NCBI GenBank assembly: GCA_024516155.1
Contig: JAJJXM010000085.1
Span: 124,001-188,000, forward strand
Reading direction: 5' to 3'
DNA: 64,000 nt
Origin: Pyronema omphalodes
Lineage: Eukaryota; Ascomycota; Pezizomycetes; Pezizales; Pyronemataceae
Shown: piece by piece, positions 31,736 to 43,311 of the stretch
How positions within the stretch are numbered: position 1 is the stretch's first letter
Layout of the letters: every line of letters begins with the position of its first letter
The notes under the pieces: generated by a model
What the model was told of the DNA's origin: nothing
Seen by the model: only the letters and a program-made list of their open reading frames with translations
Databases searched by the model: none
Made by a program: the position numbers and the translations under genes

Positions 31736-34700
31736 TTAGTCTTTGAGTCGGTAGTCCCTCGGAGCATCAGGGTGCTTGAGATGGAATTCTCTTAGCTTCT
31801 CCTGACCTCCTACTGAAAAGTTGTCGAAGGGTTCCGCCGTCCAATCTTTCTTGTTAGGCCACCCAAGCCATTTGACGAGGTAGAGTACTCTGTTTCCTGA
31901 TTTGTCACTGCTCATTATCTCATCTATGTCGTACTCCCGGCTTCCCTCAACATCGTCGTCTTCCCTAAGAATTCGATTTGGATCTGGTGGAGCTCTTGTA
32001 CCGATGTGGAAAGGCTCAAGTAGGTAAATATGAAAGACATTATGAATCTTCCATTTGCGTGGTAGTGTGAGACGAATTGCTGTCGGAGATATGACTTTTT
32101 CGACTTGAAATGGACCATGTAATCTGTGATCCAATTTGTGTGATGGTCGTCGTGTTTTGATGTGTCGTCCATCCAGCATAACCGAGACTCCCACTTGGTA
32201 AGTAGGGGCCTCCTTTCGTTGTAGGTCTGCATACTTCCTCATTCTCTCTTGTGCCTGTTGTAAGGATAACTTTGCTCCTTCGTGTACAGTATGCCTCCAG
32301 TGAGCGTATGCTTTGCTGGCAGGATTTCGGACAGCAGTTGCAGTAGGGTTGCTGGCAATGGGGTTGTAACCGTAATTCGCATATAAAGGTGAAAGTCCTG
32401 TAGCGGTGGTCACTGAGTTGTTGTAGGCAAACTCTGCCATTGGCAACAAGTCTACCCAATCGTCCATCTCATGATTGACAAAAGAGCGGAGGTAGGCTTC
32501 AATTGTCTGGTTCAGTCGTTCCGTCTGTCCGTCGGTTTGAGGGTGGAACGCTGTGGACATTCTAGGCTTGATTGCTAGTGTTCCAAGAAATGCTTTCCAG
32601 GTCGTACTTGTGAACCTGGAGTCTCTATCCGAAGTAATGTCTGTAGGCAGCCCATGTAATTTACAAATTTCTTTAGCAAAGATCCGGACAAGGTCTGCAG
32701 TCGTCTTGCCGTCCTTTTGCAATGGTATAAAGTGGGCCATCTTCGAAAATCGATCAACTACTACCCAGAGTTGATCACACCCATTTGATTCCGGTAGGTC
32801 TGCAATAAAGTCCATAGCGATTGATTGCCATGGGGCATAGGGTAATTCCAAAGGCTGAAGTAATCCATACTTCAGGTGCCGTGCCTTTTTGTCTTTTTGA
32901 CATTCCATGCAACTCTTAACATAATTTATTATTCCTTCTTCCATCTTCGGCCACCAGAAGTTCCTTCGAATTAATGCAATAGTTTTGTCTTGTCCGAAGT
33001 TACCTGCAATTTTAGAGTCATGTTCGGATTCAAGAACTGTATCTGCCAAATCCTTTGGTACCCATAGTTTTTCTCTTCGATAGAGAATGCCATCTTCTAT
33101 CGTCAGTGGTTCTTTAATTTTCTTCGTTGCCTCCACATAAATCTGATCCAGTTCTCCAGCTTCCTTGACCATCTTCAAGAATTCTGTAGACCATTTAACC
33201 AAGGGAATAGAGGAAAGACGTACCGAAGAAGAAATGAAAGATGTTCCTTCTCCAGCAGTGCTGATTGACGAAATCGATGCAAAATGGCTTTGATGCAGGA
33301 TCGTCGTGATCGGTTGATCTTCACCTCCCCCCTTTTCATGGCGGAACTGCGGACGTCTAGATAAAGGATCAGGTTTTCCATTGTACATCCCAGGTCTGTA
33401 ATAAATTTTGAAGTCAACCCCAGCAAGCTCTTGAGCCCATCTAGCTTGACGTCAATTGAGTACTTTTGTTGTTGTAAAGTACTCCAGGTTTTGGTGGTCG
33501 CTGTACACTTCCACAGTAAACATTGCTCCTTCAAGATATCTTCTCCATACGTTGAATGAATCAACAACAGCTAAGAGTTCCTTGTCGTGGATCTCATAGT
33601 TGATCTCAGCAGGAGTGAATTTTCTTGAATGAAAAGCAATTGGATGCAACTTCCCATCATCCCCTTTCTGGGATAGAACTGCGCCTAAAGCAAAATCAGA
33701 AGCATCAGTTTCAACAATACAGACCTTTCTTGGATCAAAATGATGCAAGATTGGTGCTGTAGTGAATCGTCTCTTTAGCTCGTCAAATGCTAGTTCCATC
33801 GCAACAGTCCATTCCCATTTCTTCGGATCGCCTTTCGTAGATTCTGTAAGAGGACGGCATATTCTTGAGAAGTCCTTAATGTATCTCCGATAGAAGTTAG
33901 CGAATCCAAGAAAGCCTTGTACTTCATTCAAGGACTTTGGGACTTCCCATATAAGGACAGTTTCCACCTTGTCCTTAGCCATTTCAATCCCATTTTCACT
34001 TATTATATATCCCAGAAATTCAACTTTCCTTTGTCCCCAGACACATTTTTCCGGTGATATAACCAAACCATTTTCTTCCAACCTTTTTAATACTTCTTTA
34101 ACCAACTCATCATGCTTTTCTTCCGTCTCCGCATGGATGAGTACATCATCAATATATCCAATAACTCCTTGGTCCAACATATCCCTAAAGATATGATTCA
34201 TCATATCTTGAAATGTGGCCGGAGCATTGCTCAACCCACAAGGCATAACCAGAAATTCATATAGTCCATATCGGCACCTAAAAGCCGTTTTCCATTCATC
34301 TCCTTCTTTTATTCTTATTAGATGGTATCCATTCTTGAGATCCATCTTAGTAAATATTTTAGCTCCTCCAACTCTGTCGTGTAATTCTGACATGAGTGGG
34401 AGCGGGTATCGGTTGGCAATTGTTATTTTGTTTATGCCCCGATGGTCAACACATAACCTTAGACCTCTGCCATGGGCCTTTGGGACGAAGAGAATAGGGG
34501 CTGCTGCTGGTGACTTGGACGGTCTTATTTTCCCTGTACGCAGCATGTCCTTTAACCATTCTCTTAGTGTCTCTAGCTCAACTTCGTTAAGAGCATAGAC
34601 AGGTCCCCAAGGAGGAGTTTCTCCTTCTTTAAGGTCATTTGCGTGGTCGTATGGTTTGTGTTCTGGAAGCCTATCTGCTGCTTCCTTTGTCATAATATTG

Positions 34701-35340
34701 ATCCAACCACGAAATTTCTCAGGGACTTGTTGAAGTGCCTGTGATAGTTCTTCTGTGGTGGATACTGATGAGATATGGCCTAAAACTAAGGCTTCTGGAT
34801 GGTCGAGTACATGTCTGTCGACCTGGAGGGAGAAGGCACTGGCTTGCACCTTAGTGCACTTCTATTTGCAACGTGTGGAGGTGAATGAGATCTGGTTCTG
34901 ATCTCCCCAGAGGTTGCAAGGCTGATGTTGGGCCATCCACCAATATAGAAGGATAGCATCGCAGACGCTATCCAGTGGAGCGACTTCGAATGATTCTGCA
35001 GCAAAGTGATTGTTATGCTGCAACATGAATGGAACCGTAAAGAATACTCCTGCTTCAGCAACGATTTCATTGTTAAAGTTGCGAATTTGGAGTGGGGTGT
35101 CTCTTTTGACGGTTGGTATTTTGGACAAAGGCTTGGTCCAAGAGGGCCGCAGTAGAGCCTGTATCTAAGAGGACTCTAACTGTGCGTTGTTGATTCTTGG
35201 ACCAATTGACAACCATATTGATTATTGGTCTCGGTCCATGGTGAGTAGGAGTCAATGCTAATTCCCTAGTTCCTGGAATAGCATCTCCATTGCTCGATCG
35301 TCGACTCTTAGTCCTGGTCGACTCAAGGCTGTCCACTGTT
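31736..35340 (-). pseudogene. gypsy-D pol
   Basis: Protease at 35336-35130 with VRVLLDTGSTAALLDQAF (classic DTGS). Frame changes near 35120 and 34860 precede the RT. From 34849 the frame is open to an in-frame TGA at 33452-33454, which sits where related elements have Arg (LLNRRQAR), then open to 31736. RT has GLRLCVDHRGINK, MPCGLSNAPATFQ and catalytic YIDD; RNase H has ETDASDFALGAVLSQ and HDKELLAVV. Integrase: the second zinc His is replaced (IAGNFG for usual AGHFG); CMECQKDK, IAMDFIADLP, SDRDSRF and GQTERLN keep C-C and D-D-E. The C-terminal chromodomain has EYDIDEIMSS...LYLVKWLGW. With only one stop in the main 3.1 kb, this copy decayed recently. Confidence 0.9.
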
Positions 35341-35419
35341 TTCCTTTTTGTTCCTGCGCATTTCCCAATTATTGCGTCTTCATATGTTTCCTCCTCGTGT
35401 GACGCCTCCCTAGAGGACT

Positions 35420-37653
35420 TTAAAAATCCGAATGAATATTTTCCTCATCCTCCAATTCCCAAATCCTGGGTTGCGCATCAGGCATTTCCGTATCCTCCTC
35501 ATCCTGCCTGACTGTTGCAGTTTTATCCTTCTTGGTTTCCTTGGGCTTTCCTTGTTCATGCCCATCATCATTATCATCGTCACGCTTCCTCTTTCCTGAA
35601 GAAGCTACCCTCCCATCCCTTGCCAATTCAGTTCCCCCAACTGTCTTCTTAGCATAGCAATCGTACATTCTATGTCCAGAACGACCACAACGCCAACAGT
35701 CTGCCTTTTCCTTTCATACTTGTCAATTTCGGCTTGGGGAACTCCCTGCAAAGCCTCCCTTCCTGAGGCGTATACCGCAGGTTTCTCAGATTTCTTATGT
35801 TTTTTCCCAACAAATTCCTTTTTTGGTCCCTTATCCTTGACTCTCTGATTCTTGTGCTGCATCTCACGTGGATGCGCAGTCTCTTTTTCCTTTGCCTTAT
35901 CCTTGCGTTCCCCACGCACTTCCAAAGTTCTCTTTTTTGTGTATCCTAACTCCTCATTCAATCCCTCAATAACATGCGCAGCATCCTTTACTGCATCAAT
36001 TAGGGTACTGTCTTGGTTAGGAATTCCACCATATCTCTGATAAACCATTTTCTTCATTGCTGGGGTCATAGCCTCCCATATAACATTCCTGTACATAGGT
36101 CCCAATGCCCCAAGTCGCATGTTTAAATCCTCCCACTTAGTGATATAGTCATCGATATCACCATCATATTGAAGCTCTGTGATTTGTTTCACATCCTTCT
36201 GAGCTTCCCTCTTGTCATCAAACCTTGCCTCAATCGCACTAGAGAATGCCGCCCAATTGTCTTTCAAGTTCTGCTTCTGGATGGACTTCCTACGCTCCTG
36301 ATGCTATGCCAAAGCCTTGTGGGTGAATAAACTACCAACCCACTTGATTTGTGCATCCTCGTCCGGCCAGGACATAGCATAGGTTGAAACGTAGTCCTGT
36401 ACTGACGTCCACCAGGCTCTGTAAAGGGTCTTGTCCTTGCCAGAAAAGTATTGTGGTGCCTTGAGTTCTGGCATCTTGGGTCTCTTGGGACCATCCCTAG
36501 GTCCTTGAATCTTGTCAATGATAGCTGTCAGAAATCGTGTAGCTTCGACTTCTGCATTATCACTGGGCTGGTTCTGTTGAGGGGGTCCTGCAGGCTGTCT
36601 GGGATTGCGGCCTCCGTTATTAGAGGGCTCTGGAGGCGGAATGGTCATTCTCCTTCTTGGGGGTCCATTGCCTCGTCCGCCATTTCCAGCTGCTGATGGG
36701 GGTGGTGTAGCAATCCTTGAGGCAGGCAGGGCGGTCTCCATGGCTATGTTGAAAAGGCTAGGTGAGACAGTCCTCCGCCGGGGTTCATCTTGTACCGCCT
36801 CAGCCAGGGATTCTGCATCGATAGGTTGGTTCTTTGCATTCATATCCATAACCCTTTGAATCACCTTATCGATGATTTCCTTCTTCTCATTCTCCCTCTG
36901 AGTCTTATACTCCAGCAATTTCCGTTGTTGCTCCTGCTCTGCTTGTGCTCAAAGACGAATCTGTTCGTCCCTTTGTTGATAAGTCTGATTTTTTGTGGCT
37001 GCCCAATCTTCGACTCCCATATTCCAACCTTGTTGATAGTTGGAGAAATCCCTCAAGTAATCATTGATGATCCTAACACCAATGTTCAAACGCTCAGCAG
37101 CCTGGTTGTGGGCTGCCTGCTTCTGTTGAATATCCGTTGCCAATTCCCCAATGGCATTCCAAACATCTGAGCTAAACTCATTACTAGATTGAATGAGGCG
37201 TACAATAGATGTTTGGCTCAGTTCTCTGTCGATTTTCCCTTGTCGCAACACAACATCGTAGGCTTGTTGGATTGTCTTAGCCATCTCGTCATATTGAAAC
37301 TTCATGTAATTGATATCTGCTTGTACTGTCGCTGCTTCGGTTCTAAGGGCTGCCATCAATCCCTGAACATCCCTTTCTGTCATTTGCATCTTCTCCACCA
37401 TCTTGATGAACCAATCAGGAAGTTAGTTCCTGTCAACACTGGTCCCCTGCCGTGCTGCCTTTCCAGCCCCAGAGAGCTCGTCCCATGTTTGAGGGCGATA
37501 GATTTCAACTGCATTGCTCATGGCAACGTCGTCATCGTCGCAGGGTGCCGGGGAGGCAGTGATTCTGGGGAAGGAAGACATTGCTGAATAGAATGTGTTT
37601 TCGGAAATTGATAAGGCTTGCCCTAGAAGAGGCTCTTTTCGTATTCGTGTCAA
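35420..37653 (-). pseudogene. gypsy-D gag
   Basis: From ATG near 37653 through an acidic N-terminus, a long helical coiled-coil region (37401-36949), a Pro/Arg/Asn linker and a capsid-like part (WWTSVQDYVSTYAMSWPDEDAQ; LKDNWAAFSSAIEARFDD; DIDDYITKWEDLNMRLG), then a Lys/Glu-rich linker. A zinc knuckle WRCGRSGHRMYDC lies at about 35690 in a shifted frame, followed by a basic/acidic tail to 35420. Stops or frameshifts at about 37422, 36948, 36303 and 35690 break it. Confidence 0.75.
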
Positions 37654-37690
37654 TTAATAAACTTGGTAGCTTGTACCCTCAAGTTTATAG

Positions 37691-37853
37691 TGTGAACCTG
37701 GGCACAGTCCTGACCATGCAGAGGCTTTTCGATTGTTCTTCCAAGTGCTTCGTCCGAGGGTAGACAAACACTTCGTTCTCAAGACAAACAGACACTTGGT
37801 TCTCAAGAACTGACAGAGGTTGTCCCAAAGATAGGCTAGGAGGTAAATCAATC
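37691..37853 (-). repeat. gypsy-D 5' LTR, internal-side part
   Basis: Plus-strand reading starts TGTGAACCTGGGCAC (LTR end in minus orientation) and runs to GTAAATCAATC at 37843-37853, where LINE-3 is inserted. Confidence 0.85.
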
Positions 37854-38140
37854 TGATCTTTGTTTTATTGTGACTAGAGCTACATGGCTATTGCACTCCA
37901 CCTACTTCATACCCTTCTTCCGCCTTTATAAAAACATCAAGTAACATAAGGAAATAAGACATAAGCATAAACAGAAATCAAAGTGGTACAAAGCGTGCGT
38001 ATCTAAGGCCAGTATTTTAAAACATAGGAAAGAAAAGACATTTATCCGTCAAAAGCCGCGTATCCCAGTACCGCTACTCCTCCGTCCATCCTTTCCTTCT
38101 CGTTATTGTCAAGTGGTGTGGCTCTACAGCGTATCTCCTT
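37854..38140 (-). other. LINE-3 3' UTR with conserved 3' end
   Basis: 287 bp. The final ~65 bp (from GGTATGAAGTAGGTGG to AACAAAGATCA on the minus strand) are nearly identical to the 3' end of LINE-5 while the rest differs, which suggests a recognition signal for the ORF2 protein. Confidence 0.75.
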
Positions 38141-41100
38141 CTAGTATCCCAAGCCTGTTCGTTTGGCGAACTTCAGTAACGCAGATATGCCGGTCTGGTT
38201 GGCGAAGAGTTGTTGTATAGTGAAGTTTGTGGATGTGGCCTGACATAATCCTTGTCGCGTGGCGTGTAGTTTGGGGCAGTCAAGTAGGTAATGTTCGGCG
38301 GATATGAAGCCGGATCCGCAGTCGCAGGTGGTTGGTTGTTGTTCAAGGTGGGGATCGATTGGTGTACGTCTGCATCTAATGCGGAAGAGGGCCCGTGAGG
38401 TGCGGAAGGGTAGGTGTTCGAGGTGTCTGGGGTACGACAGCGAAGGGGGTAGTCCGTCCGGGGCGTCTTTTTGCCATTGTTCGAGGAAGTGTTGTCTGAC
38501 TTGGGCTTTCATCCACGCATGCGAGGTGATGGCTGAGTGACAGGGGTTTTGTAGTTGTGTTCCGAGTTTTGCTAAGCTGTCTGCAAGTTCGTTGCCGGTG
38601 ATATTTGTGTGCGAGGGGGTCCAGAGCATGGTGAAGGTCCATATCTTGGTAGCGAGGTGTTGTGCCAGTTGGAGTGTCTCTCTGGCATACTGGTGGTTGT
38701 TGGAGTTGTTGCGTAGGGTCTCTATAGCCGCTTGGTTGTCGAGGCATAGAAATACTTTCGCTGGTTCTGTGTTCGGGAGCATGCGTGATCCTTCCGTTGT
38801 GGCGTGTAGTTCTGTGTCGAAGACTTCGCATAGTGTTCCGAGGTGGCAGTGGTGTGATTGGAGGTGTTGTGGGCCGTTTGTTGTTATTTGGTAGAGGGCT
38901 GCCCCGCAGCCTGTGGTGTTGTTGTCAAGTTTGGATCCATCGGTGTAGAGGAGGTATGTCCCGAGTGGTAGTGAGTTCAGCCAGGAAAGGTGGCGGGTGT
39001 TGGGTTCGTCTGTCTTGTTCGGGTTTGGTGAGGGTGTGGTGGGGATGTGGAAGGCTGGGTTTTCTGGGGTGCGGTTTTCAATTGTGCCGACCAGGAGATG
39101 TTCAATGTGTCGTCGGAGGTGTGATAGTGCGGGTGATGTTTTTGGGCATTTTGATGTGGGTTTGAGACCTGCTAATGGGTGGTGAGCGGGTAGGAAGAGG
39201 AGTCGTAGCGCATATTTTGCTGAAATGTAATCGAGGTAAATGTGGAGAGGAGGTAGGTGTGCGCAGATGCGTAGTTTCGTCAGGTTGGTGCTTAGGGTGA
39301 GTCCTGTGGCCCAGCGGATAGCTTTGTGGTATGTTGCAGTTAGTGGTCGCAGAGTGGTGTCTTTCCCGGTCCACCAGGCTGGGGAGGCCCACAGCATTTT
39401 TGGAAGGAGGAGGGTCAGGATGAGGTGTCGTGCCATAAGGGTGTTTAGTCCGTTTGAGCGATGTCGAAGGTGTAAGAGGGAGCCCAGGGTATTCTTGCCG
39501 GCTGCTGCAGCTTGTGTCGTGTGTGGGATGAAGGTGAGTGATTCGTCAATGTTGACGCCGAGGTATTTGATGCTTCGGGTTGGCGTTATCGTTATATTGT
39601 TTAGTGTGAGTTGGGGGAGAGTTGTGAGCTCCGTTGCTTTGTGGTGGCTTGCGCTTGGGACGCAGTGGAGGAGTTCAGTTTTGTCCGGTGAGAAGCTGAG
39701 GCCAAGATGTTTGCCACGTTCTGTGAAGTGTTCGGTTCGTGTTGTGAGGCGGTCTACCGCGAAGTGTCCGGAGTTTGCTGATTGGAGGAGGCCGGTGTCG
39801 TCGACATATGACGCGGTAAGTTCCTTGGCTGGTTGGTGATTGACTTCGAGCATACCGTTGGCATAGATGAGGAACAGGATAGGTGAGGCGGGTGATCCTT
39901 GCGGCAGTCCACATCGAAAAGGCTTGGGTGTCTCTAGTTCTTGATCGAAGGAGCAAGCTAATGTTCGATTGGAGGTAAATGCTTTTGTCCATGCAATGAG
40001 GTAGGCAGGCATGTGTCGCTGTCGTATAACTTGGAGGAGGGGTGTTGGGTTGGTGTTATTGAAGGTGCCCTCGATGTCCTGTGCCAGAAGTGTAGGGCGG
40101 GGTGGGTGTTTCATTTTTCCCGTGGCGGGGATTGCGAGGTCGGTGCTGATGGGCGTGATGATTGCTAGTAGTGCATCCATTGCAGAGTATTGTTGCCTGG
40201 CCCCCATCTGGTGTGGTGATATGGCCAGGCATGCGGAGGCTGATTTGGCTAGTCGTAGAGCGGCAATCTTCTCGTATACCTTGGAGATGCAGGGTAGGAG
40301 GGATATCGGGCGGTATGATTTTGGCGAAGTGTACGTTCTTTTGCCTGGTTTGGGAATAACTACGCATCGGGCTACCTTCCATTGCTCTGGGAAGGTCTCG
40401 TATCGGAGAAGGGCGTTGAATAGTTTGGCTAATGCGGAATGTTGGGCTTGGTGATATTTGGCGATCAGTTGGTAGGTGATGTTGTCGTGTCCGGGTGCAG
40501 ATGCATATTTTAATTTTCGTATGACTTGGCTTACTTCGTGGTTGGTCACGGGGTGGAAGTTGTTGCTTGTGTCCTTGTGTGTTTTGACAAATTGAGGTGG
40601 GATGTCCGGGGGCTCATGTGTTTGGTGTGGGAATAGGGAGTTTCGTAGTATGTTGCATTTTTCTTGAGATGTTTCGTTTCCTTCCAGGGGTTGGAGTGGT
40701 CGGTTGTTTGTGTCACCAGCGGTAAGGCAGTTCCATACTTCTGTGGAGGTGGAATTCTGCAGCGTTGTTACCCAGTATTGTTCTTTGGCGAATTGAACTG
40801 CTTGCGTCCATTCGTAGCGGTGATGTTTGGCTTGCACCTTGAGGGCGGGGTTTGTGCGGTCTGAGCGATAGCGTTGTTCAGCTTGTTGTAGTTTCTTTTT
40901 CTTCTTGTTGAGGTCTGGATGCCACCATGGTGCATGCTTTGTTCTGGGCTGGACCCATGGTACTGCGGCATCGGTGGCTTTGTGCATGAGGGAGGTGATG
41001 TTCTCGGCCGCACGGCAGGCGGTCTGTGCGTTTGTGATGTTGTCGAGGTTGACCGGGTTGTCGATGATCGTTTGGCGATATGATTGCCAGTCGGCTTTAC

Positions 41101-41833
41101 GCCATGCTCGTTTGGGTGTTTTGTTAAGGATGGTGAGGTTCATGTGGATAGTGCAGATGGCGTGATCGGAGGTTGAGTCTGGGTTGATCTCGTGGATGAG
41201 GATTTTGTCTGTAATGCTACCTGCAGAGAAGCATAGGTCGATGACTGACGGATGCATTCCATTGCGTGGGTAGTGTGTTGGGATACCTGGTTCGTTGTGC
41301 AGGATGAAGTGATGTTGGCCCATCCAATTAGCGATTGTATTGGAGTGATCTCGGTGGCGTCGGAGTTGGTCGTCATCTATGGTAGTGGTTCCCCCCCACC
41401 ATTCATGGTGGGCGTTCATGTCCCCCATGATGATTGCAGGGGTCACGGGTCGAAAGGAGGAGAGGAGGTTGGCTAGGGCGTTTGGTCTCCCAGGTGAGTA
41501 GAAGTTGTAGATCATTATTCCTTGGTTATTAGGTAGGTAGAGTTTGGTGCCAAGGAATGAATTCTGGTGGGTGAAGGTGGTGGTTGCATACACCCCTGGT
41601 AGTCGTCGTATGTAGGTGGTGCATAGTGGTTTTTCGTCAGTGGGGGTGAACATATGGAAATCGGGATGTGTTGGCGGAAGTTTGGTGTGTTCGATAGCGG
41701 GTTCTTGCAGGAGTATAACGAGTGTTTTTGGATTAGATGCAAATGATTGTAGTGCTGATGTTGTTGTAGCGTGTCCTTTGGCGCAGTTCAGCAGCTGCAC
41801 ACATGCTGTGTCCATTTTTGTTGTGTTATTCAT
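38141..41833 (-). CDS. LINE-3 ORF2: endonuclease-RT-RNase H polyprotein
   Basis: 1,230 residues, uninterrupted. APE-type endonuclease (about 1-240): VILLQEPAIE, AIIMGDMNAHHEWW and DSTSDHAICTI. RT (about 440-780): VIPKPGKRTYTSPKSYRPIS, GLPQGSPASPILF and catalytic YVDD near residue 675. RNase H (about 955-1090): LLYTDGSK, CEVFDTELHA, LCLDNQAAIETL and GNELADSLAKLG, the four acidic residues all present. The C-terminus has a Cys/His cluster CDCGSGFISAEHYLLDC. ATG at 41833 overlaps the ORF1 stop as ATGA, implying termination-reinitiation. Enzyme set and order are those of the Tad clade: nick target DNA, prime on it, copy the RNA, remove RNA. No catalytic residue is visibly missing, so it may be active. 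Confidence 0.95.
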   Translation of the reverse strand: MNNTTKMDTACVQLLNCAKGHATTTSALQSFASNPKTLVILLQEPAIEHTKLPPTHPDFHMFTPTDEKPLCTTYIRRLPGVYATTTFTHQNSFLGTKLYLPNNQGIMIYNFYSPGRPNALANLLSSFRPVTPAIIMGDMNAHHEWWGGTTTIDDDQLRRHRDHSNTIANWMGQHHFILHNEPGIPTHYPRNGMHPSVIDLCFSAGSITDKILIHEINPDSTSDHAICTIHMNLTILNKTPKRAWRKADWQSYRQTIIDNPVNLDNITNAQTACRAAENITSLMHKATDAAVPWVQPRTKHAPWWHPDLNKKKKKLQQAEQRYRSDRTNPALKVQAKHHRYEWTQAVQFAKEQYWVTTLQNSTSTEVWNCLTAGDTNNRPLQPLEGNETSQEKCNILRNSLFPHQTHEPPDIPPQFVKTHKDTSNNFHPVTNHEVSQVIRKLKYASAPGHDNITYQLIAKYHQAQHSALAKLFNALLRYETFPEQWKVARCVVIPKPGKRTYTSPKSYRPISLLPCISKVYEKIAALRLAKSASACLAISPHQMGARQQYSAMDALLAIITPISTDLAIPATGKMKHPPRPTLLAQDIEGTFNNTNPTPLLQVIRQRHMPAYLIAWTKAFTSNRTLACSFDQELETPKPFRCGLPQGSPASPILFLIYANGMLEVNHQPAKELTASYVDDTGLLQSANSGHFAVDRLTTRTEHFTERGKHLGLSFSPDKTELLHCVPSASHHKATELTTLPQLTLNNITITPTRSIKYLGVNIDESLTFIPHTTQAAAAGKNTLGSLLHLRHRSNGLNTLMARHLILTLLLPKMLWASPAWWTGKDTTLRPLTATYHKAIRWATGLTLSTNLTKLRICAHLPPLHIYLDYISAKYALRLLFLPAHHPLAGLKPTSKCPKTSPALSHLRRHIEHLLVGTIENRTPENPAFHIPTTPSPNPNKTDEPNTRHLSWLNSLPLGTYLLYTDGSKLDNNTTGCGAALYQITTNGPQHLQSHHCHLGTLCEVFDTELHATTEGSRMLPNTEPAKVFLCLDNQAAIETLRNNSNNHQYARETLQLAQHLATKIWTFTMLWTPSHTNITGNELADSLAKLGTQLQNPCHSAITSHAWMKAQVRQHFLEQWQKDAPDGLPPSLSYPRHLEHLPFRTSRALFRIRCRRTPIDPHLEQQPTTCDCGSGFISAEHYLLDCPKLHATRQGLCQATSTNFTIQQLFANQTGISALLKFAKRTGLGY

Positions 41834-43311
41834 AATTCTTCGGTTCTACTTGCGTGAGGTGTGGGTTGCCTTCTTGCTTCGGCTTCGACAGGGTTGGCCG
41901 TGTTGATTTGATCCATGTGTCTGATGCGTGTCGGGCACAAGGGGTCGTTTGCTTTGTGGGGTCCATTGCAGTTTGAGCATTTGATTGGTGGGTGGGTGCA
42001 GGACATTCCGGCCTTGCATGACGGAATGGAGCATGGGTGGGTCCTGGTGCCGTGGTTCTGTGCACAGACAGCGCATACAGGTTCGGTGGCTCTGCAAAGT
42101 TTGGGGTGGTGGCCAAATTGTTGGCAGTTGGTGCATTGGGAGGACGGTTGCCAGGAGTGGTATTCCCCTATCTTGCAGAGGCGGTTACATATCGCGAGTC
42201 TATTGGTGCCTAGTTTATTTAGATTGATGGTGCCAACGAGTGAGACTACTAGAGTGGATGCAGTCTTTTCTGCACGGCGTTCAGCTGGGACCAACCAGCG
42301 CGGGTCTGGTCCGAGGCGTAGGGAGGGATAGGTCGACTCGATTTCTGATCGGATGTATGTGAGGCTAGCGTTGGTGGGAACATTGTGTAGAAGGAATTTA
42401 GTCCAGCGCGCATTAATGCGTGCATCGGAGGGTCGGAAGTTGTTGGTGACGTTGGTGATAATCTGGAGGTATGGGGCATAGGCTTCGGCCTTGGTGGTGG
42501 GGTTGGTAGTGAGGACAAGGCGGTTGTTGCTAGTTATGCGGGCCAAGGTGAATGCAGGTAGGTTGATATCCGTGGAGTTTTTGATGGCGGTGTTGATGGC
42601 ATCAAGTGCGTGGTTGGCTGTGGTGTCGGCGTCGGTGATCTTATCCTCCAGGGTAATGATAACCTCGCGGTCGACACCTGGGAGCGCTTTCGGGATCAAG
42701 GTGGTAGGGCCTTTCTTGTCTTTCTTGGCCCTCACTGTGATGAATGGTTTTTCTTCGGCAGCGGCGGAGAGTCTGGAAGCAAAGGACTGCTCATTGTGCC
42801 AGGCGTTGGCAGGGTTGTTGAGGGGGGTGGGCTGGTAGAGAGGTACGGCAGGTGTGGGCGCAGGGGCAGTGAAACGTGCCTGTTCAGCTGGTGTTTTCCC
42901 GGGGTTCTTTGTGTTGGCAGGTTGGAGTTTCCGGATTTGGTTGGTGAGTTCGGCGACGTGACGTTCAAGCTGGGCAATACGGTTGGCGCTGGCATTGTGA
43001 GCGTGGGCGAAGGCATTTACCATGCGGTCAAAGCGGGCAAGCATCTGGTTCAGGGAGGTGGAGTTGATTGTTTCAAACATGGTAGGACGGTTGATGTCGT
43101 CCGGGGCAGTGTTGTTGAGGCGCTTGCGGGGGGAGCTAGTGCCGGTAGCAAGAATGCGTTGGGGTACTGGAGTGTCGTAGCGCGAAGGAGTAGGAGAGAA
43201 AATCTCTGACTGAGGGGGCTGAGTGAGGGAAACAGCAGGGGCAGCAGAGGCGGAGCGTTGCTGTTGCTGTTGTAGGTTTCCGAATAAAGTGGGGAGTTTT
43301 TGCTGGGACAT
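41830..43311 (-). CDS. LINE-3 ORF1: gag-like RNA-binding protein
   Basis: 493 residues from ATG 43311 (the open frame extends five codons upstream but has no ATG). A Gln-rich and Ser/Pro N-terminus is followed by a coiled-coil helix (IAQLERHVAELTNQIRKL), a linker, a conserved central domain (ALPGVDREVIITLED, LVLTTNPTTKAEAY, ARWTKFLLHNVP, ESTYPSLRLGPDPRWLVP) and three zinc knuckles: CTNCQQFGHHPKLC, CAVCAQNHGTRTHPC and CSNCNGPHKANDPLC. The LINE-5 ORF1 matches throughout at roughly half of positions. It coats the LINE RNA. Its stop TGA shares ATGA with the ORF2 start. The 5' UTR is only ~72 bp. Confidence 0.95.
   Translation of the reverse strand: MSQQKLPTLFGNLQQQQQRSASAAPAVSLTQPPQSEIFSPTPSRYDTPVPQRILATGTSSPRKRLNNTAPDDINRPTMFETINSTSLNQMLARFDRMVNAFAHAHNASANRIAQLERHVAELTNQIRKLQPANTKNPGKTPAEQARFTAPAPTPAVPLYQPTPLNNPANAWHNEQSFASRLSAAAEEKPFITVRAKKDKKGPTTLIPKALPGVDREVIITLEDKITDADTTANHALDAINTAIKNSTDINLPAFTLARITSNNRLVLTTNPTTKAEAYAPYLQIITNVTNNFRPSDARINARWTKFLLHNVPTNASLTYIRSEIESTYPSLRLGPDPRWLVPAERRAEKTASTLVVSLVGTINLNKLGTNRLAICNRLCKIGEYHSWQPSSQCTNCQQFGHHPKLCRATEPVCAVCAQNHGTRTHPCSIPSCKAGMSCTHPPIKCSNCNGPHKANDPLCPTRIRHMDQINTANPVEAEARRQPTPHASRTEEL

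Noticed and set aside
38304..42838. Numerous plus-strand frames of 60-200 codons
   Set aside because: They are shadows of LINE-3 ORF1 and ORF2, which are intact on the minus strand.
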